A DNA stretch of 33,517 nt, taken from NCBI GenBank assembly GCA_003427395.1, contig BFEA01000210.1:1800566-1834082 (forward strand), given 5' to 3'. The notes beneath the pieces are model-generated. The model ran no database searches. It was not told the DNA's origin and was given only the letters and a program-made list of their open reading frames with translations. The position numbers and the translations under genes were made by a program. Origin of the DNA: Chara braunii (Eukaryota > Streptophyta > Charophyceae > Charales > Characeae). Of the stretch, positions 22,465 through 31,760 are shown piece by piece (the stretch's first letter is position 1; each line of letters starts with the position of its first letter).

Positions 22465-22506
22465 GTGTGTGTGTGTGTGTATGTGTGTGTGTGTGTATCT
22501 GTGTGC
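22465..22506. repeat. (GT)n microsatellite at the gap edge
   Basis: GT repeats with a few substitutions; the array probably continues into the gap and caused it. Confidence 0.9.
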
Positions 22507-23998
22507 GTGAAACTATGTGTACACAAAGCTTTGTACTATAGTTTTGAGATATGGAATGAACATTTGAGAAACCAGTCAATTTTGTTTCATTTTCTTGAAA
22601 AAATGTGACTTTTTGAATCTTTGTTTTATGTGCTGAGTAATTGGATATGAGGATTAACTTTTTTTTTTTTTTTTCGACTTACTGGTCAATTATCCGACTT
22701 GACAAATATAAAGTAGATGCATGATGCTTGTAGCAACCCCCCGTCCTTGCTTATTGTCGGCTCCGAAAACTTGCTTCGATTCTTGGAGTTGCGGAGCCTG
22801 TGATCACCCTTCCAGTTGTAAGAGCTTTGATTGTCTGGGTAATTTCGATCAACTATCAACTAGAAGAGTAGTCGAAGGCCTTCTTTTGTTTTTTCTTTCT
22901 TTTGTTACCTTGATGCGTTGCTTTTGTCTGACCAGGGTCTGATGAAGTAAGGACTTCCTTTGGCAAGGAGTGTTGCGATCACCTATTCTCTTTTAGAAAA
23001 CACCATCCCTCCTGAGCACTGAATGCATCAGTCCACCTTGCCTGCCTTGCGAATGCTTATGTATGTGAAGCTTATTTAGCCCACTTCTCATATAGTCATG
23101 AGAATGTGGAGCGGTTATTGATTTTTTCCCTTATTTTTCCTCTTGGGACGTTGGCAGATTTTCCTACCGATCAGATCTTCGAGCCACTCTGAGCGTTCTG
23201 ATCAGACCCAGGTGCCTCTTTGAGGAATTTAACATGAGGAATCATAGTATCTTACACAACCGCATGGACTCCTAACCTCCCTCGACTTGTACATACATCT
23301 ACGAGCCGTGGGGGCGGGAGCCCAGTTCAACGGTTTCCCTTATTTTCCTATTTGTTTATGATTTTTTTTGGGGGGGAAAAAGCGTTGCTAATCGATGCTC
23401 GTAAGCCATTTTTTTTTGTTGCTCTTCCCCTTTTTTTCCGTCGTTCCTGTTTTTCCGTTGTTCTTCTTTCTTTTTTTTATTGTTATTCTCTTCGGGGATC
23501 AGATCGAAAGGTTTCTCCGCGTCAATGTTGGTTACTTTAGGAAGAATGTGACAATATCCACGCTTTTGTAGATGCCCTTTCGACCGCATGCTGAGTCATG
23601 CCATACTTGCGCAAACTTCGGGTATAAGGTACGTCGACGCTCTGCTATTGGAGAAAAGCTTGATATGGTAAATCGTATCTTAACATGCCATATGTAAGTT
23701 TAAAGTTTAAACACACACAAGTGAGAATTTTTCCCCGCACCGCTGCTTTCGGGTGGCCCCGACAACCGTACCTTGGAATGCCCATGTCGGCGGTTCGGTT
23801 GAGTACAAGAGTAGGAAGTGGTGTGATTTTATGGAAATGGAAGCATCGAAACGATAGACATGGATATGACGGGATGCTTCAGAGGTATAACCAAAGATGA
23901 GCAATATAACAAGGCTGAAACTCCTCATCCCCCTTTTTTCCCCTCCTCCTCCTTCTCCTGCTACCCTCCCCTTTTTTTTAATGTGATTACTCTATGTT
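22507..23998. other. No gene recognised
   Basis: No supported coding region. A pyrimidine-rich stretch (23930-23980) followed by TCTATGTTTTGCAG ending at 24004 has the look of a splice acceptor before the coding relic that follows. TTTAAAGTTTAAAC near 23698 also occurs near 5582 and 5655. Confidence 0.4.
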
Positions 23999-24004
23999 TT
24001 GCAG

Positions 24005-24380
24005 AAAATGCCTACTGAGTCCTTTCCCGACGGTTGGTGGAATGAGGTTATCATGAGGTTTCATTGGCTAGAAGCTCACTCTTGGTCGAGCAAACCTGCA
24101 CAAATCCCGAACACTTGTATGAAGGCTGACATCATGGAGGTTATCAAACGACAACTAGATACCCGTAGATTTTCAAATATCTTTGAGAATGTTGCGTCCA
24201 GTGACCTAGCGAGGCTGCTAGGACATTGGATGATGATAGGGCTAAGTATGAGAGAGAAGTGGAGGTTTTAGCAGCATAACTTGAGTTGAGGAAGTTATCG
24301 TACGCTAGGGAGAACGCCGAGCTACCAGGCTGAGTTGAGAGGGTAGCGCAAATCTTCCTCCAGGTTTGGAACCTTAGTGA
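24005..24380 (+). pseudogene. N-terminal part of a decayed coding region (coiled-coil-like)
   Basis: The frame opens after a splice-acceptor-like GCAG and reads PTESFPDGWWNEVIMRFHWL at its start. After a frameshift near 24228 it continues LDDDRAKYEREVEVLAA and, past a stop, LELRKLSYARENAEL, a charged heptad-like stretch suggesting a coiled coil. I do not recognise the family. Because the Cys-rich and reverse-transcriptase relics follow in the same orientation, I infer it is the front of the same element, with moderate doubt. Confidence 0.35.
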
Positions 24381-24843
24381 TGTGCACCTTAGGAATCACG
24401 TCCCAACCAATGCTGACCCGCTATGAACCCCTCCACCACCAACAGATCATGCTGGTCTTGCGAGGGCCACAAAATGCCAGACCCTGGATGTTAATGAAGC
24501 ATAGTTTGGCGAAATGGAGCAGGTAATCGCAGCCATCACAGCGAATGTACACACGCAGCCTCCCAGACAGGCTGCACAACTTAGTCAGGCATAGGTCCCG
24601 ACAAGTGGCAACGGTACACTGCGTTCACACTGATAGCCTCGCACCAATGGGTGGAGCACACATGTCAACTTTCAAGAGTTTAGATATTCGATCTGGAGGA
24701 TGGACACATATAATCACTTGGCGCCAATTTCTATGAAGGCATACCATGTGAGGAAGTGTAGGGCCATAGCGTACAGGGGGCAGCTCAAGTAGTGCGGTGG
24801 GGGTAATCCTCCTTTTAAGCCGACTGATCTTCCATTTCCCATC
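24381..24843 (+). pseudogene. Degenerate linker, possibly Gln/Pro-rich
   Basis: One frame reads QPPRQAAQLSQA near 24555-24590, with stops on both sides. It could be a low-complexity linker between the coiled-coil-like and Cys-rich parts. No domain recognised. Confidence 0.25.
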
Positions 24844-26080
24844 ATGACCTATGTTGATCCGGACAAGTGCGGCGATTCTGAACTCGTCATGTGGCAGAAG
24901 AAGATTTGCCAACCACCTTCGCTCGATCTTCGTAACCTGCGGAAGGTATGGAGCTGCGTAGCATGGCGAACGTGTTCACACCCCTTCACGTTCGTGCGTT
25001 CACGCGAACAACTCACGAACATGTTCGGGCGAACATATTTATTTTTTCCGTAAAAAATAAAAAATAAAAAAATTTGGTTTTTGATTTTTACTCATGAATG
25101 GCTACGAATTTGAACATGACTCCAAGGCAAAAGTTGCTTGTATTGTTATTTACATAACATATATTTTTGTCAGATTTTTCTGAGAACTTTTTTTTTTTTT
25201 TGATAATATTTTTTATGTTCGCGTTCGAAGGGTTTTTGGCGCTTGTTTGCGTTCGGGCGAACATGTTCGAGTTCGCCTCTGAACGCGAACAGGGTGCTAC
25301 GTAGGTATGGAGTGTCCGTAGGCCGTATCTCAAATGCAACTGCAAAAAGGTGGATGATCAAAAGAATTGCCCATGTGACCGACTTTGGGTGGACCATGCT
25401 ATATGGTACCTTCTCGCCCATCTGAATGTCGTGTTCCCTAACATGTCCTCCATGAGCGTCAGAACATCCATGTTCATCCACTACTTGTGGACCACCTGGA
25501 AGGACACGGTTAGAGGATGTATTATCTTCATGTTCACTAGGGATCCCATGACCAGCTACATCGCTGAACTCGAATTAGACGATCGGCTGTCAGTAGAAGC
25601 AGTCGTGCGTGACGAGAGACTTTGGAGACATCACACCCCCCTAGCACTAGGGAGGATTCTTCTCCCTACAGGGGTACCAGCCAGACCAAGGAGGGCGGTT
25701 CTCGTTTCACCACGAAGGTCTGCCTGCAAAAGGAGGAGCTGCCCGGAGCCCATCTTGGGCCAAGGGAGGCTGAATTTCGAGCTAGTTTCTAGGCGTGAAG
25801 CTGCTCCAATGCCCGCACAATAGCTCCATCAACAATCAGAGATGCAAAGGGTGGCTGCAGATCGGACCAACGATGCAGAGCATGATACATGATGGCTTTC
25901 TCCACACGCACCTCCAACAGAAGTTGCAGAGCAGCGGCTACCGATCCTTGTCACACCACCAGCGGCGTGTGCACCAGTTAATCCACCACATGTAGGAGAA
26001 CGGTCCAAGATTGATTCGACCCAATCAAGGCATAGCAGGAGATTGAGGCGAAGGCTCTCTGAAGAAGATTTGCATGCTGT
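24844..26080 (+). pseudogene. Cys-rich segment of the decayed element, split by a short insertion
   Basis: MTYVDPDKCGDSELVMWQKK... runs to 24953 and is cut by a short element. The frame resumes at 25305 with PYLKCNCKKVDDQKNCPCDR, a C-x-C plus C-x-C cluster, then HAIWYLLAHLNVVFPNM and a long open stretch to 25821. A second frame with SRRLRRRLSEEDLHAV follows to about 26080. The paired CxC motifs suggest metal binding. Function is unknown; position before the reverse-transcriptase relic suggests one gene. Confidence 0.45.
24962..25296. mobile_element. GTTCG-rich short element inserted in the Cys-rich segment
   Basis: CTGCGTAG (24954-24961) and CTACGTAG (25297-25304) flank it as an 8-bp target duplication with one mismatch. 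Because CTACGTAG is a palindrome, the exact ends are ambiguous. Ends CATGGCGAACGTGTTCAC and GAACGCGAACAGGGTG are imperfect inverted repeats. CGAACATGTTCG-type palindromes fill both ends around an AT-rich core. 335 bp, non-coding. Confidence 0.65.
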
Positions 26081-26084
26081 GTAA

Positions 26085-26240
26085 CTGCTCGTTCATTGAA
26101 CGTGGATTTTCCACTCAATTTTTGAACGGAATGAATGCGAGTTCAATGAACGCTACCGAACAAGGCGTTCAATTCTGCGGTTCGTTACGAATAAACAAAC
26201 AAAACACAGACACCACGGCCAATAGCGTTACGACCTGCGC
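26085..26240. mobile_element. GAACG-rich insertion next to a GA array
   Basis: TCGTTCATTGAACGTGG and GAGTTCAATGAACGC are inverted around GAACGGAATGAATG. The stretch separates two parts of the coding relic, so it is probably an insertion. The right end is obscured by the GA array. Confidence 0.35.
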
Positions 26241-26243
26241 GCA

Positions 26244-26322
<79 letters not shown>
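26244..26322. repeat. (GA)n microsatellite
   Basis: About 79 bases of GA with one CA interruption near the start. Confidence 0.95.
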
Positions 26323-26325
<3 letters not shown>

Positions 26326-26369
26326 GCGTTTAGTGTCGTTCACCTTGTCGCCATTGTCCTTGTCGCGCA

Positions 26370-26932
26370 GAATCTAGAGCTGGGTGGCAAGATGGTCGAG
26401 CTCCCCAATGACATATTGAAATGGGAAAGGAAGAAGAGCACTTAAGGAACGTATCTATACATGAGGTATACAAGCGAAATCATGGAGGCCCTTTCCATGA
26501 GGGGAGTCATCTTGGACGCCCTTAAACACGTCCTGGGGGAGGAGGCTGACTCGTATCAGATCGATGTCGTTTTCGGATTGTCGTACAATTATGCGATTGC
26601 CGCGTACATATGCAAGCCGAAGAGGGTCTTTAGGGACTTCAACCTCGAGCAATGGTCGAAAGACTACGACGCTGTCAGGTGTCCTTGCAGATCGCAAAGG
26701 TATGCGTCGCTTCTTAGCAGCTCCTTCATAGCTCATCCCAGGATCGACGCACCACCACGTGGTTACGATGAACCTAAAGATCAAGGATAACTGCAGGCTT
26801 AGAACAATGTTGAAGGAGGGACACAACCATGTCCCTCTGAAGGCCATGGATGTTGACGAAGCACTGTTCGAAATGGGGCAACTATTGGACAAACTAATGG
26901 ATGTATCATATGAAGCAGCGTAACTCAGCAAC
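26370..26932 (+). pseudogene. CxC/His segment upstream of a Penelope-like reverse transcriptase
   Basis: One frame runs from NLELGGKMVELPNDILKWER through one stop at 26443 to VFGLSYNYAIAAY, NLEQWSKDY and VRCPCRSQRYASLL. After a frameshift near 26740 it continues HHHVVTMNLKIKDNCRLRTM and GHNHVPLKAMDVDEALFEMG. The order CxC, HV-T-(D/N)L, LR-ml-(K)G-nH-P fits the segment I know ahead of the RT core in Coprina-type Penelope-like or rvt-like proteins of plants and algae. That assignment is from memory of the family and unverified. Confidence 0.5.
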
Positions 26933-27716
26933 AGAAGAAGAAGGCAAGTCAAGAAGTTGTCGCTTGATAAAGCCAAAGCAAAAAATGTGGAGTTATTGGA
27001 ACAAGCATCGACACGTTTCGGCTGATCCAATCGATCAGACAAGCATCAGGAAGGAGATCGAGTTCATCAACAGGAGATTTCTGGTTATAGCCACAGACAA
27101 GGCTGTTAATACATAAACCCTCGTCTACATTAATTTCATAAGGGAGCTAGCGCTGCAAAGGTCATCCAACCTGAACTTTGTCTTGCTTCACGAAGAATCG
27201 GAGCTCTTAAAAGCAGCCATGCATGCGGAAATAACACATCTAACGACACTCCTGCGCACCGGAATGACACTGCCGTACCTCATGACGGTCTTCAAAGCTC
27301 ACGAGCGCACATTTCGATGGATCACGAACACGACCAACTCGTCTATTTCATCCATGGATGAATTGTGTGTATGCCTATTCAGATCCCTCGTCCCCTTCGT
27401 GCGACGATTTTATGAGGACACGGGCATTTTGATTGAGACCGAGTACGCGATGAAACCCAATATTTGGTGGCCTGTTTCATTGATCAACGAGTTCACAGCT
27501 AGTATTTCACAAATGGTGTTGTATGTTTACACCGCAGATATCACCAGGTGCTTCAAGCTGATCCCAACGGATATGTCGGAGCACAGCTTGGTCGCAACCA
27601 TTAAGTTTTTCGTGGAGTGCACCATGAGGCACAGACGCAACAAAAACCCTAGGGACTTTATCAAGGTATGGGTTACAAACGAAGGCGATATGATTGCTTT
27701 AGACGGTGCGTGCATT
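26933..27716 (+). pseudogene. Penelope/Coprina- or rvt-like reverse transcriptase, truncated
   Basis: The frame 26901-27716 is open except for one TAA at 27114. IRKEIEFINRRFLVIATDKA (27046-27105) matches the (F)VVxPADKxxN box. LPYLMTVFKAHERTFRWITN (27270-27330) matches the P-x-KxHK...R-I fingers box. YTADITRCF (27528-27554) is the palm motif A with catalytic Asp at 27537. The second catalytic motif (YxDD) and thumb are absent. After DFIKVWVTNEGD the sequence turns into CA/TG and CAAT arrays. TERT-type relatives share these boxes, but Penelope-like or rvt is the best fit. A GIY-YIG endonuclease is not seen, as expected for Coprina types, though truncation prevents a firm statement. Confidence 0.6.
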
Positions 27717-27801
27717 TCCCGTGCACACACACACGAGTGCATTTCCCGTGCATACACGCACACACGCTTTTCCTGCACACAGGAAAAACACACGTGCATG
27801 C

Positions 27802-27875
<74 letters not shown>
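27717..27875. repeat. CA-rich duplication and (TG)n microsatellite
   Basis: GTGCATTTCCCGTGCA occurs twice (about 27712 and 27737) before a pure TG run at 27807-27875. This marks where the reverse-transcriptase frame is lost. Confidence 0.9.
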
Positions 27876-27878
<3 letters not shown>

Positions 27879-27899
27879 CGAGGGGTAGCGCCCCGCCCC

Positions 27900-27954
27900 A
27901 CAATCAATCAATCAATCAATTTTTTTTTCTATTTGTTTTTGGTATTTTTGACGG

Positions 27955-27986
<32 letters not shown>

Positions 27987-28027
27987 CCAACCAATCAATC
28001 AACCTATCAACCTATCAACCTATCAAC

Positions 28028-28062
<35 letters not shown>

Positions 28063-28150
28063 CCAACCAATCAATCAATCAATCAACCTATCAACCTATC
28101 AACCTATCAACCTATCAACCAACCAATCAATCAATCAATCAATCAATCGA
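27900..28150. repeat. (CAAT)n array with CAACCTAT variant blocks
   Basis: Tetranucleotide CAAT units alternate with blocks of CAACCTAT and CAACCAAC. A poly(T)-rich stretch (about 27920-27948) interrupts it. A 4-base period leaves long open frames that are artefacts. Confidence 0.95.
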
Positions 28151-28173
28151 TTAATCTTTCAAAAAAAATAAAA

Positions 28174-28435
28174 ATCAATCAATCATTTTTTTTTTAAACT
28201 CCGATTTTTTTTATTTTTTATTTTTGGGGGGGGGAAGGAGGTGGGTAGCCCCCGACACCCTCACCTCCCCCAGCCCCTCATTCCCTCGACCTCCCCCCCC
28301 CTCCTCCACCCCCCGACGACCACGTATGGAGAGGCCAAAGGCCGTACGAATGGGCTGTGCAGGCATAAGGGGGCCGTACGGACGGTCGTACGAAAATTTG
28401 TACGACCCGTCCCCATATGTGGGGACGACACTGGA
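28174..28435. mobile_element. CGTACG/C-rich element beside the CAAT array
   Basis: AATC repeats lead to T-rich, G-run, then CCCCCGACACCCTCACC and C-rich sequence. Several CGTACG strings follow (GGCCGTACGAATGG, GCCGTACGGACGGTCGTACG). It is the reversed architecture of 21125-21397. Ends are not fixed. Confidence 0.4.
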
Positions 28436-28600
28436 GCTTATGGCAGACACTGGCAACAAACCAGATAAAAAACAAGGACCTATCGAGAATCAGGATAACT
28501 TCCATATGAGAAGACCCAATCCCAATATGTTCAATATTTGCAAATAATATGTCCCTTATGAAGGATGCAACCTGCACTCGTACCAGGAAATAGAAAAACG

Positions 28601-29295
28601 AATTGACAGATTATGTGGGCTATCCGACAGGGCAATAAACAAGGGTTTGTTGTCCCCGATCCGCTGTACGGGGCTAATTGGACGACCCGTTCATACGCTT
28701 GTTCGTATAGGCATGCGACTGTTTCGGATGGCTTCATACAACCCTGTTTTTGGTGTGAGGGGGACGACGGCGGGTGGTTTAAGGGCGAAGAGTGGTGGCA
28801 GGGGTGCTAGAGTAACCCCGTGTACTTTTAGGGGAAAACATTTTTTTTTTGGGTTAAAAATACAAAGAAAAAATGCCTTAAAATCCGGTGGGGGGGATGC
28901 AATGAGTCTTGGGGCCCACTACAAACCTTCAAGCAGCCCCAAGGGGCATCGCTAAGGGGGAGAAGTGGGGCCATCCCAACCCTCCCCCTTCCTGATGCAG
29001 GAAGAGGCCGTTGAAATTCTGGTTGCAGGGCCCTCACTGGGGCGAAGGGGCATTATTTTTATTCTTTTTCTATAGTGGGGTGGGGGCAGGACGACACCGC
29101 TAGACAGGCTAGTACAAGACACTTCCTGTTATACGTTATATGTGGACTTAGTGCTAATGGCAAGTTGGCAACAAGCGACAACGAGTGAAACGCTATTGAA
29201 CCTTTTTTTTTTTTTTTAATCTCGTGGCTGGCATGGCAAGTCACCGGCGGTGCAATCCGCCACCTCAACGGTCTGAACTCCCTCCCCAAGAAACC
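28601..29295. repeat. Tandem duplication, copy A
   Basis: It begins AATTGACAGATTATGTGGGC and ends near CTCCCTCCCCAAGAAACC. The same order of segments (GTGGGCTATCC..., CCCTCCCCCTTC..., GTACAAGACACTTC, T-run, CACCTCAACGGT) recurs in copy B. Copy A contains about 168 bp absent from B (roughly 28775-28960). No coding capacity is evident. Confidence 0.8.
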
Positions 29296-29822
29296 AATTG
29301 ATGGATTCTGTGGGCTATCCAATATAGCAATAAACTAGGGTTTGTGTAGACCCCCATCCGCCCATACAGGGCTGATCGGAGGACCGGTCCGTATATGTGT
29401 TCAGATGGGCGTACGACGGATTCGGATGGCCCCGTCCAATGCTGTTTTCAGTGTGTAGGGGACTGCCAGGTGGGGCCACCCCATCCCTCCCCCTTCGTGA
29501 TGCAGGAAGAGGCCGCCGAAAGGCCTACAGTGGGACGAAAGGCTCGTTGCAGGACTCCCACCAAGCCTGAAAGGGCGTTATTCTTATTGTTTTTTATGTA
29601 GTGGGGCGAGGGCAGGATGACACCGATAGGCAGTCCGGTACAAGACACTTCTTTTGTGTTTTATGTGTGGACGTAGTGTTAACGACAATAAGTGGCTACG
29701 AGTGAAAGAACCCTGAACCTTTTTTTTTTTTTTTTTTTTCCCTCATGTCGTGGCTGACATCATCAGGTCACTGGCGGCACAATCTGCCACCTCAACGGTT
29801 TGAACTCCCCCCCCCAAAAAAC
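29296..29822. repeat. Tandem duplication, copy B
   Basis: It starts AATTGATGGATTCTGTGGGC, 695 bp after the start of copy A. It ends with CACCTCAACGGTTTGAACTC, a string close to a tRNA B box (GGTTCGAACTC). Identity to copy A is high but broken by substitutions, so the duplication is not recent. Confidence 0.8.
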
Positions 29823-30024
29823 CCGCAACCCCCCCTACAACCCCCACCGCACTCCCAAAAAGTAATTGTCCTTTTCTTTTTTTTTTTCGGCCTGGGGGCG
29901 TGCCCTATATCACCCTCAACCCCTTCTCGTTGTTGGTTTTTAGAGGGGCTTGAAAAATGTTCTAACGATTGTTCGGACGTGCAGACAGGCCGGTTGATGT
30001 ATGGTGGATGACATAGACTGGTGT
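29823..30024. other. No gene recognised
   Basis: C-rich then T-rich spacer. Confidence 0.4.
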
Positions 30025-30480
30025 AACAAAACAATAGGATGGTAGATTAACCATCATGGAGTGAGACCCCCAGAAAAACCAAAGATTCAATGACTCTTTC
30101 AAAGTCTTCCTGAAGAACCTATCAGGATGCTCAAAAATCGAAATGGTATCCTATAATAAATCAATGGAAAATGATAATTTTTTTGTCGAAACCAGACAAT
30201 TGCAAAACGCTCACACTAAAATAGTAGGCACATCTCCATAGTAGAGAGTTGTTGTAATAAACAATGTCATAGTGGCCTTGGAGCCCGAGGGCATTGTGGT
30301 ACAAATCAACATTGTTGGCTCCTTCATAGTAAGCACTGGTTTCCTAAAAAAACGATAGCAACATACTTATGGAGAACAATGCGAAGGAAAAAAATATAAT
30401 CCGCTCGGTGACATGAGATTCGATAACCCAACCTAAGGGAAAATGAGATTTTAGCATACCGCAACACAACTAAAAGCATT
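30025..30480 (+). pseudogene. LINE reverse transcriptase fragment (relic 5)
   Basis: NKTIGW, a stop, then INHHGVRPPEKPKIQ (about 30025-30090) matches the NKTLGWWIHHQGVRP signature of the plus-strand LINE at 12085-12125. Later KTRQLQNAHTKIVG and RVVVINNVIVA (about 30190-30275) match the L1 segment after the palm. The fragment begins just after the catalytic box and has many stops. Same family as the other relics here. Confidence 0.65.
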
Positions 30481-30571
30481 GTGCTAAAATGGATATATAA
30501 ACCAATCCTTGATCAACAGACAATATGAACCAATCTTGCCTCATGAAAAATTGAAACTTTAAAGGTTATCG

Positions 30572-30645
30572 ATGGGTGTAGCTCAATTGATACATGATTC
30601 ATGAACTGTTGCGACAAAGACGTAAGTTTGAATCTAGATGCGAGA
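30572..30645 (+). repeat. tRNA-like SINE head (A and B box)
   Basis: TAGCTCAATTGATA at 30579 matches a polymerase III A box. AGTTTGAATCT at 30625 matches a B box (GGTTCGAATCC with two changes), 46 bases on, as in a tRNA. Acceptor and T-stem pairing are poor, so it is not a working tRNA. A tRNA-derived SINE or tRNA relic is likely; its tail is not identified. Confidence 0.5.
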
Positions 30646-30659
30646 TTGTAGTCAGCTGA

Positions 30660-31720
30660 TGAAAACAAATATGTACAATCTCACGGAAATGTTCCTACTC
30701 CTATCCTAACTAGTTCGAGGACAAATGCAAAGTAGAAACAATTTAGACAAATACTGCTATAACTAAAGCAGCCTGTCCGATGTGTATCATGTCACCAGTC
30801 TGTAAGATCTAAATAACCAAAATAAAAATAATATCATTTGCATGGATATTTGTTGCATGGCAGTGCATGCAATGTTGAAGTGACCGATAAACAAGCTATC
30901 AATTGAAACCCATCATCCCTCTAGAGCCTTCTTGGTTGTCTTCGTCACCAACGACGTCCGAGAGGCGTCAATTCGGCACAGTGTCTTAAGGTGTGCACAA
31001 TGACCCGCCCTTGTGCCATAGGTAAGTATCGCCTGACCAACCTAGTCTGCACTATTTTTATCCTCCGAATCACATGCAATTGCGAGTCGATTGTCCCACC
31101 GGAGTATCTTTAGAGACGGTCTGGAGCACGCCCATCCCCCATAGGGTTGGTTTGGTCAACACCACCTCCATTGCGCAACAAGAACATCAAATGGAGCAAG
31201 GAGCAATGCATGCGTGCATTACGTCCAAGGGTTGGCTTTTGCGGTCATCCTGGGCCCTTGAGAGGCACTGCCCTCTCCCACCAACTTGCTCCGAGGAAAA
31301 TCTCGTCTCTCAATGTAGAGCGCTCATGACCCTTAAACCCAGACAGGGCTCTAAAAAAAAAAAAAATCCTCACAATAAAAAGCATTCGAGATGGTAGATA
31401 AGGTTAGGAACCACGTACCTCATTTGCTGCCTGCAACCACCAACTTCTCACTAATTTAGTTGTCGTCCATTTTGATGACTGGTCGTTGAATTAGCATCAC
31501 TCACATGACAATGCAGTGCCATCTTCGCACAAATGCCACATTAGCGTGCTCTCGTCACACAACATACACCCAATGTTACCGAAAAGCTTTCCTGGCGTTG
31601 ACCTTTCAACCAGGGCCACCGATCACCCACAACTCCGAAGTATCTCTACTATAGTATGATGGTCAACCACACCAGAGTACCAAATCACCAAGGCACAAAT
31701 ACCGGTAGAGAGGTTCAGAC
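30660..31720 (-). other. Possible internal region of a minus-strand LTR retrotransposon
   Basis: This lies downstream, on the minus strand, of a primer binding site at 31723-31734, where an untranslated leader and gag would be expected. I found no gag or protease motif; open frames are short, so it may be fully decayed. Confidence 0.25.
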
Positions 31721-31722
31721 CA

Positions 31723-31760
31723 GCTTTGATACCAAATTGCAAGGAAAATGAGCAAGAGCG
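31723..31760 (-). mobile_element. LTR edge with tRNA-Met-type primer binding site
   Basis: On the minus strand TGGTATCAAAGC (31734-31723) matches the plant initiator-Met primer binding site TGGTATCAGAGC with one change. It lies just after sequence ending TTGCA at 31738, where an LTR would end in CA. The other LTR end and the second LTR were not found in the window. Confidence 0.5.

Noticed and set aside
21734-22608. Long open frames across undetermined bases
   Set aside because: They consist of the 642-base gap plus short flanks and cannot be evaluated.
27668-28171. Open frames encoding Cys-Val and Gln-Ser-Ile-Asn repeats
   Set aside because: They are products of TG and CAAT arrays, which leave several frames open.
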